DNA of 64,000 nucleotides from Halobacillus dabanensis. Lineage in GTDB: Bacteria > Bacillota > Bacilli > Bacillales > Halobacillaceae. Both the position numbers and the translations under genes were made by a program. Below, in pieces: positions 61,546 through 64,000 of this stretch; within the stretch, counting starts at the first letter, position 1; each line of letters begins with the position of its first letter. Under the pieces are notes generated by a model that was given only the letters and a program-made list of their open reading frames with translations, had not been told where the DNA came from and made no database searches. Location of the stretch: NCBI RefSeq assembly GCF_900114165.1, contig NZ_FOSB01000006.1:1-64000 (forward strand), written 5' to 3'.

Positions 61546-61580
61546 ACCCTTCTAAAAAGCTTTAGGCTTTTCAGAAGGGT
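61546..61580 (-). terminator. Terminator of rnpB
   Basis: Stem ACCCTTCT(aaaaagc) / (gcttttc)AGAAGGGT followed by TTTTTT on the minus strand, about 17 bp after the RNA 3' end. Confidence 0.85.
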
Positions 61581-61596
61581 GTGAATTGTATCATTA

Positions 61597-61994
61597 GCGA
61601 CCTTTGAATACTCTGTAAGCCATGTTTTGTCCCATTGTACTGCAATCGGTGGTCAACCTCGTACTCCGGTGGCAATCATCTATCTGCCGTTAAACGGCCT
61701 CTTCTCTGGTTCATTTCCCATTAAAAAGTGCCCCTACCTATATTTGGGTTGCTCGCTCGTGGGGTTTACCTCGTTCCACTCGAAGTATTTCTACTCCGAC
61801 TCCGTCACTGTGGCACTTTCAAGGTATTCATTCCCTATCCGAAGACGTAGGAATTTTCCCTGCCGTAAGTTCTTAAGAACTCCCTTGACTTATGGTTTCG
61901 TCAAGCACGAACACTACAAGCATCTCAGCTTGTGCGAGCATGGACTTTCCTCTGCATGGTTGAACCAAGCAGCGATTACCCGAGTATTCAAATG
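61597..61994 (-). ncRNA. rnpB: RNase P RNA, Bacillus type (class B)
   Basis: About 398 nt. On the minus strand the P4/CR-I segment GAGGAAAGTCCATGCTCGCA, GTTCGTGCTTGACGAAACC, GAAAGTGCCACAGTGACGGA, GGTAAACCCC and the universal 3' segment ACAAAACATGGCTTACAGAG appear in order. The ends TTTGAATACTC and GAGTATTCAAA pair as P1, which fixes the approximate limits. Ribozyme of tRNA 5' processing. Between ypsC and gpsB, exactly as in B. subtilis. Confidence 0.96.
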
Positions 61995-62088
61995 TTTTGG
62001 TTTTAATGAAGTTAGGAACGTCATAATTGACGTGCTAATTCATTATAACAAATCGCCGAACCTTTGTCACATGGAAAATCCAGGTGAA

Positions 62089-62403
62089 TCAATCGGCATA
62101 TTTGTTTCCGAAAACAGCCTTTTCTAAATTAGATACACGCTTCAAAATGTCATAGTTGACTTGATGGTTATTCGTTGATGTTTGTGTTTGTCTCTGCCGC
62201 TGAGTCGACTCACGGGAGGACATCTTTTTCAGACGTTCATTCTCTTGCTCCAACCGTTCAATCTCCTGTTGAAAACGGTCGTAATCCTGGATAATCAAAT
62301 CAAGGTACTCATCTACCTCTTCCTGATTGTACCCACGCATAGAAGTTTTAAAGTCTTTCTCCAGTATATCCTTACCGCTCAAATGATACTCTTCTAAGTT
62401 CAT
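62089..62403 (-). CDS. gpsB: Cell division protein GpsB
   Basis: 104 residues from the ATG at 62403, 6 bp after GAGGTG. DivIVA-like N-terminal domain: [20 protein letters not shown] with the membrane-binding loop, then [20 protein letters not shown] coiled coil; variable Gln/Ser/Thr linker; C-terminal trimerisation motif [16 protein letters not shown]. Coordinates penicillin-binding proteins between septum and side wall. Confidence 0.95.
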   Translation of the reverse strand: MNLEEYHLSGKDILEKDFKTSMRGYNQEEVDEYLDLIIQDYDRFQQEIERLEQENERLKKMSSRESTQRQRQTQTSTNNHQVNYDILKRVSNLEKAVFGNKYAD

Positions 62404-62478
62404 TTTTTTCACCTCTGTTCAACACATTATCTTTATTTTTTCAGAAGGTCGCTTAATTGTCAATTTCATTCTAAATTT

Positions 62479-63042
62479 TTATTGGCTCCAGTAATCGGGA
62501 TCAGCCATTCGAAGTTCTTCGACCGTTTCATCTATATCTAAGGGAGTGATATATAATATTTGGTAATTTCCCTGTTCTTGAGCTTTTTTAGCCAGGCGTA
62601 AGAAGTATTGCGGGCTACCTTCCGTATCTTCATCATAAAGCACAAGACAACCATCGGAATGATCGATAAGAAATTGGTCTTTAGCCCTGAATTGGTATGG
62701 TCCTTGATAACCTTTCTTATATATCGGCTGATAAAAGTCAGCAAGCATGGACATTTCTTCGTAAATCAATTTCAAATCTTCCGGCCATCTCTCTTCTTGA
62801 TTCTCAAATGGCGGGAGGACGCCCAGGTTAATTTCAAACTCCTCTTTTAAATCTAAAACAATTTCAGCTGTCCAAAGTTCCACCCCCATTTGTCCAGATA
62901 TGAGCACCCACTCCAGTCCTTCATCTATGTATGATAAGAGTCTCTTTTTAATCGTTTCTTTAACAAATTCTACCTTAGGGTCTTTCTGTTTAAAAATCCC
63001 CATTTCCATCGGCTTGTATCCTGTTACCACCAGAGTCTTCAT
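62479..63042 (-). CDS. ypsA: SLOG-domain protein YpsA (DUF1273)
   Basis: 187 residues. Rossmann-like nucleotide-binding fold: LVVTGYKPMEMGIF, WVLISGQMGVELWTAEIVLD, LPPFENQEERWPE and LVLYDEDTEGSPQYF. YpsA homologues are tied to cell division and stress in Bacillus and Staphylococcus, and genetically to gpsB, its neighbour here. Ligand unknown. AAGGAGG before the ATG. Confidence 0.92.
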   Translation of the reverse strand: MKTLVVTGYKPMEMGIFKQKDPKVEFVKETIKKRLLSYIDEGLEWVLISGQMGVELWTAEIVLDLKEEFEINLGVLPPFENQEERWPEDLKLIYEEMSMLADFYQPIYKKGYQGPYQFRAKDQFLIDHSDGCLVLYDEDTEGSPQYFLRLAKKAQEQGNYQILYITPLDIDETVEELRMADPDYWSQ

Positions 63043-63128
63043 GTTGATCCCTCCTTAAAATGGGTACCTATTATTTTATAATGGATTGATAAAAAAAGAA
63101 ATAAGCCACAACTAGTGGCTTATTATCC

Positions 63129-63641
63129 TTATCCGTTTGATCCAGGTCCCATCATCGGCATCTGGCCCTGCCCCATCATCGGCATCTGGCCCTGCCCCAT
63201 CATGGGCATCTGGCCTTGCCCCATCATGGGCATCTGGCCCTGCCCCATCATCGGCATCTGGCCTTGCCCCATCATCGGCATCTGACCTTGCCCCATCATG
63301 CCTTCCATATCATCATCGTTCATCATGGGCATTTGACTTTGCCCCATTTCCTGTGGGTTCATATAGTCCATCCAATTATAATCCGGGGAAGACCCTTGAG
63401 GAAAAGCGAAATCCTGTGTCTGAAAATTGTTTTGTTCAGAAACCATATATGGGAAGTAATGGTTATTGTTCAACATGTGATTATTTCTTACTAAAATATG
63501 CGTCGGGTGGATATAATCCTGATTTTCACAGAAATAATTATCTACTACGCAGTTTTGGACGGGACATACAACCGGGCGGCGATTCCCTGCTGGTGACATC
63601 GGTCCACAACCGCAAGAGCCCTGCATAGATTGTTGATGCAT
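63129..63641 (-). CDS. cotD: Spore coat protein CotD-like with tandem octapeptide repeats
   Basis: 170 residues from the ATG at 63641 after AAGGAGTG; an upstream frame to 63764 lacks a ribosome site. The N-terminal part has the CotD pattern: Cys/Gly/Pro-rich (MQGSCGCGPMSP, RPVVCPVQNCVVDNYFC) then HPTHILVRNNHMLNNNHYFP. The C-terminal third is six copies of GQGQMPMM, unlike B. subtilis CotD. Inner spore-coat component made in the mother cell. Same position as B. subtilis cotD, next to ypsA. A TTATAATGG -10-like sequence is not evident upstream. Confidence 0.8.
   Translation of the reverse strand: MHQQSMQGSCGCGPMSPAGNRRPVVCPVQNCVVDNYFCENQDYIHPTHILVRNNHMLNNNHYFPYMVSEQNNFQTQDFAFPQGSSPDYNWMDYMNPQEMGQSQMPMMNDDDMEGMMGQGQMPMMGQGQMPMMGQGQMPMMGQGQMPMMGQGQMPMMGQGQMPMMGPGSNG
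63145..63300 (-). repeat. 24-bp tandem repeats encoding GQGQMPMM
   Basis: Six in-frame copies of a 24-bp unit (plus strand CATCATCGGCATCTGGCCCT-type) inside the cotD-like gene. Units differ by only one or two bases, mostly silent, so copy number is likely variable between strains. Confidence 0.9.
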
Positions 63642-63904
63642 TATGCTTTCACTCCTTGTTCTGTATTCCTTATCAGCGTATGTCACAAAACCCATGAATG
63701 TACTAGGCGATATCATCATATCCATTAGTTTATTAGAGTTAATAGCCTTTTTGGAATAAAGCACAAGCGCCCTGGCTCAAGAAAAGCCCATAAACAAAAC
63801 GGATGGAGAAAGTTTGAGTTCCTTTTCCGAGGGAGGATGGATCCTGGCTCTGAAAATTATTAGACGAGCATTTTTCCTTCTTATATTTATCCTTCCACAG
63901 TTAA
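63642..63904. other. Upstream region of cotD without a recognised gene
   Basis: 263 bp. Reading frames exist on the minus strand but have no ribosome site and no family resemblance. A SigK-type promoter would be expected; only partial matches (ACATACGCTGA) are seen. Confidence 0.4.
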
Positions 63905-63947
63905 GCACAAAAAAGAGAGATGATTTTTCACCTCTCTTTTTTGTGCT
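63905..63947. terminator. Terminator after the gene at the right window edge
   Basis: Perfect 15-bp stem GCACAAAAAAGAGAG / CTCTCTTTTTTGTGC with A and T runs inside the arms; lies directly after the stop of the truncated minus-strand frame. Confidence 0.75.
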
Positions 63948-63951
63948 TTCC

Positions 63952-64000
63952 TTATTGGTCTTCTGGCAAATCCGAGGGTGCAAAAGAAAAAGGAAGAATC
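63952..64000 (-). CDS. C-terminal end of an unidentified protein (cut by window edge)
   Basis: The minus-strand frame ILPFSFAPSDLPEDQ followed by TAA runs in from the window edge and is followed within 5 bp by a strong terminator, the usual arrangement for a gene end. Fifteen residues are too few to name a family. Confidence 0.5.
   Translation of the reverse strand, partial: ILPFSFAPSDLPEDQ

Noticed and set aside
61627-62127. Open plus-strand frame of 166 codons
   Set aside because: It runs antisense through RNase P RNA, whose conserved segments explain the sequence; no ribosome site and no family likeness.
63777-63983. Minus-strand frame of 68 codons at the right edge
   Set aside because: It crosses a perfect terminator and has no ribosome site; the alternative short frame ending at 63952 fits the terminator better.

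Overview
The window reads as chromosomal DNA of a low-GC, spore-forming, probably moderately halophilic Bacillaceae (Halobacillus-like). The reasons are acidic proteins, strong AGGAGG ribosome sites, sporulation genes (cotD-like, yjcZ-like) and long gene-order agreement with the Bacillus subtilis ypbR/fer/dfrA-thyA/ypdPQ/bpsAB/ypwA/ypsC-rnpB-gpsB-ypsA-cotD neighbourhood. The species call is inference; family-level names rest on recognisable motifs and known gene order.

Region 1 (1-10926): an IS3-family end cuts into a membrane-protein remnant. It is followed by a TetR regulator and a seven-gene leucine/isovalerate catabolic operon equivalent to B. subtilis yngJ-I-H-HB-G-F-E: acyl-CoA dehydrogenase, acyl-CoA ligase, biotin carboxylase, biotin carrier, HMG-CoA lyase, enoyl-CoA hydratase and carboxyltransferase. 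A candidate CcpA cre site and a TetR-type palindrome precede the dehydrogenase. A convergent acetyl/acetoacetyl-CoA synthetase-like gene shares its terminator. Region 2 (11044-15258): flotillin, with an ECF-type promoter, then an sqdB-sqdX pair predicted to make the sulfolipid SQDG. Region 3 (15259-16742) is a decayed AT-rich stretch holding two copies of a four-copy dispersed repeat and a LexA-like box.

Region 4 (16743-29767): a mixed accessory/housekeeping region. It holds a permuted papain-fold hydrolase, an exonuclease-BRCT protein, Fur-controlled nitroreductase and siderophore-binding lipoprotein genes, a YusW lipoprotein, CvfB, a YjcZ peptide, a PadR-linked flavin monooxygenase, a quinone-oxidoreductase-like protein, a LysM-3D cell-wall protein with WalR-like sites, YkpA, YdjO, cold-shock protein and Cu/Zn SOD. 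Region 5 (29925-43100): DynA, a frameshifted ykqA, a P1 peptidase, acylphosphatase, ferredoxin, a decayed amidohydrolase, an AbrB-type permease with an apparent ATT start, MsrAB, YqfQ and Ung.

Region 6 (43301-64000): SbcCD, a 172-bp nested inverted-repeat element, the Tat export genes, DfrA-ThyA-YpgQ-YunF, a second cold-shock gene, a preQ1-I riboswitch controlling a queuosine-precursor transporter, an RNase H-like protein, the type III polyketide synthase/methyltransferase pair bpsA-bpsB, an SDR, a lipoprotein, carboxypeptidase M32, YpsC, RNase P RNA, GpsB, YpsA and a repeat-containing CotD-like coat protein. I did not see a clearly new multi-gene system. The points most worth following are the sulfolipid pair, the four-copy repeat, the nested inverted repeat and several reading-frame or start-codon anomalies.
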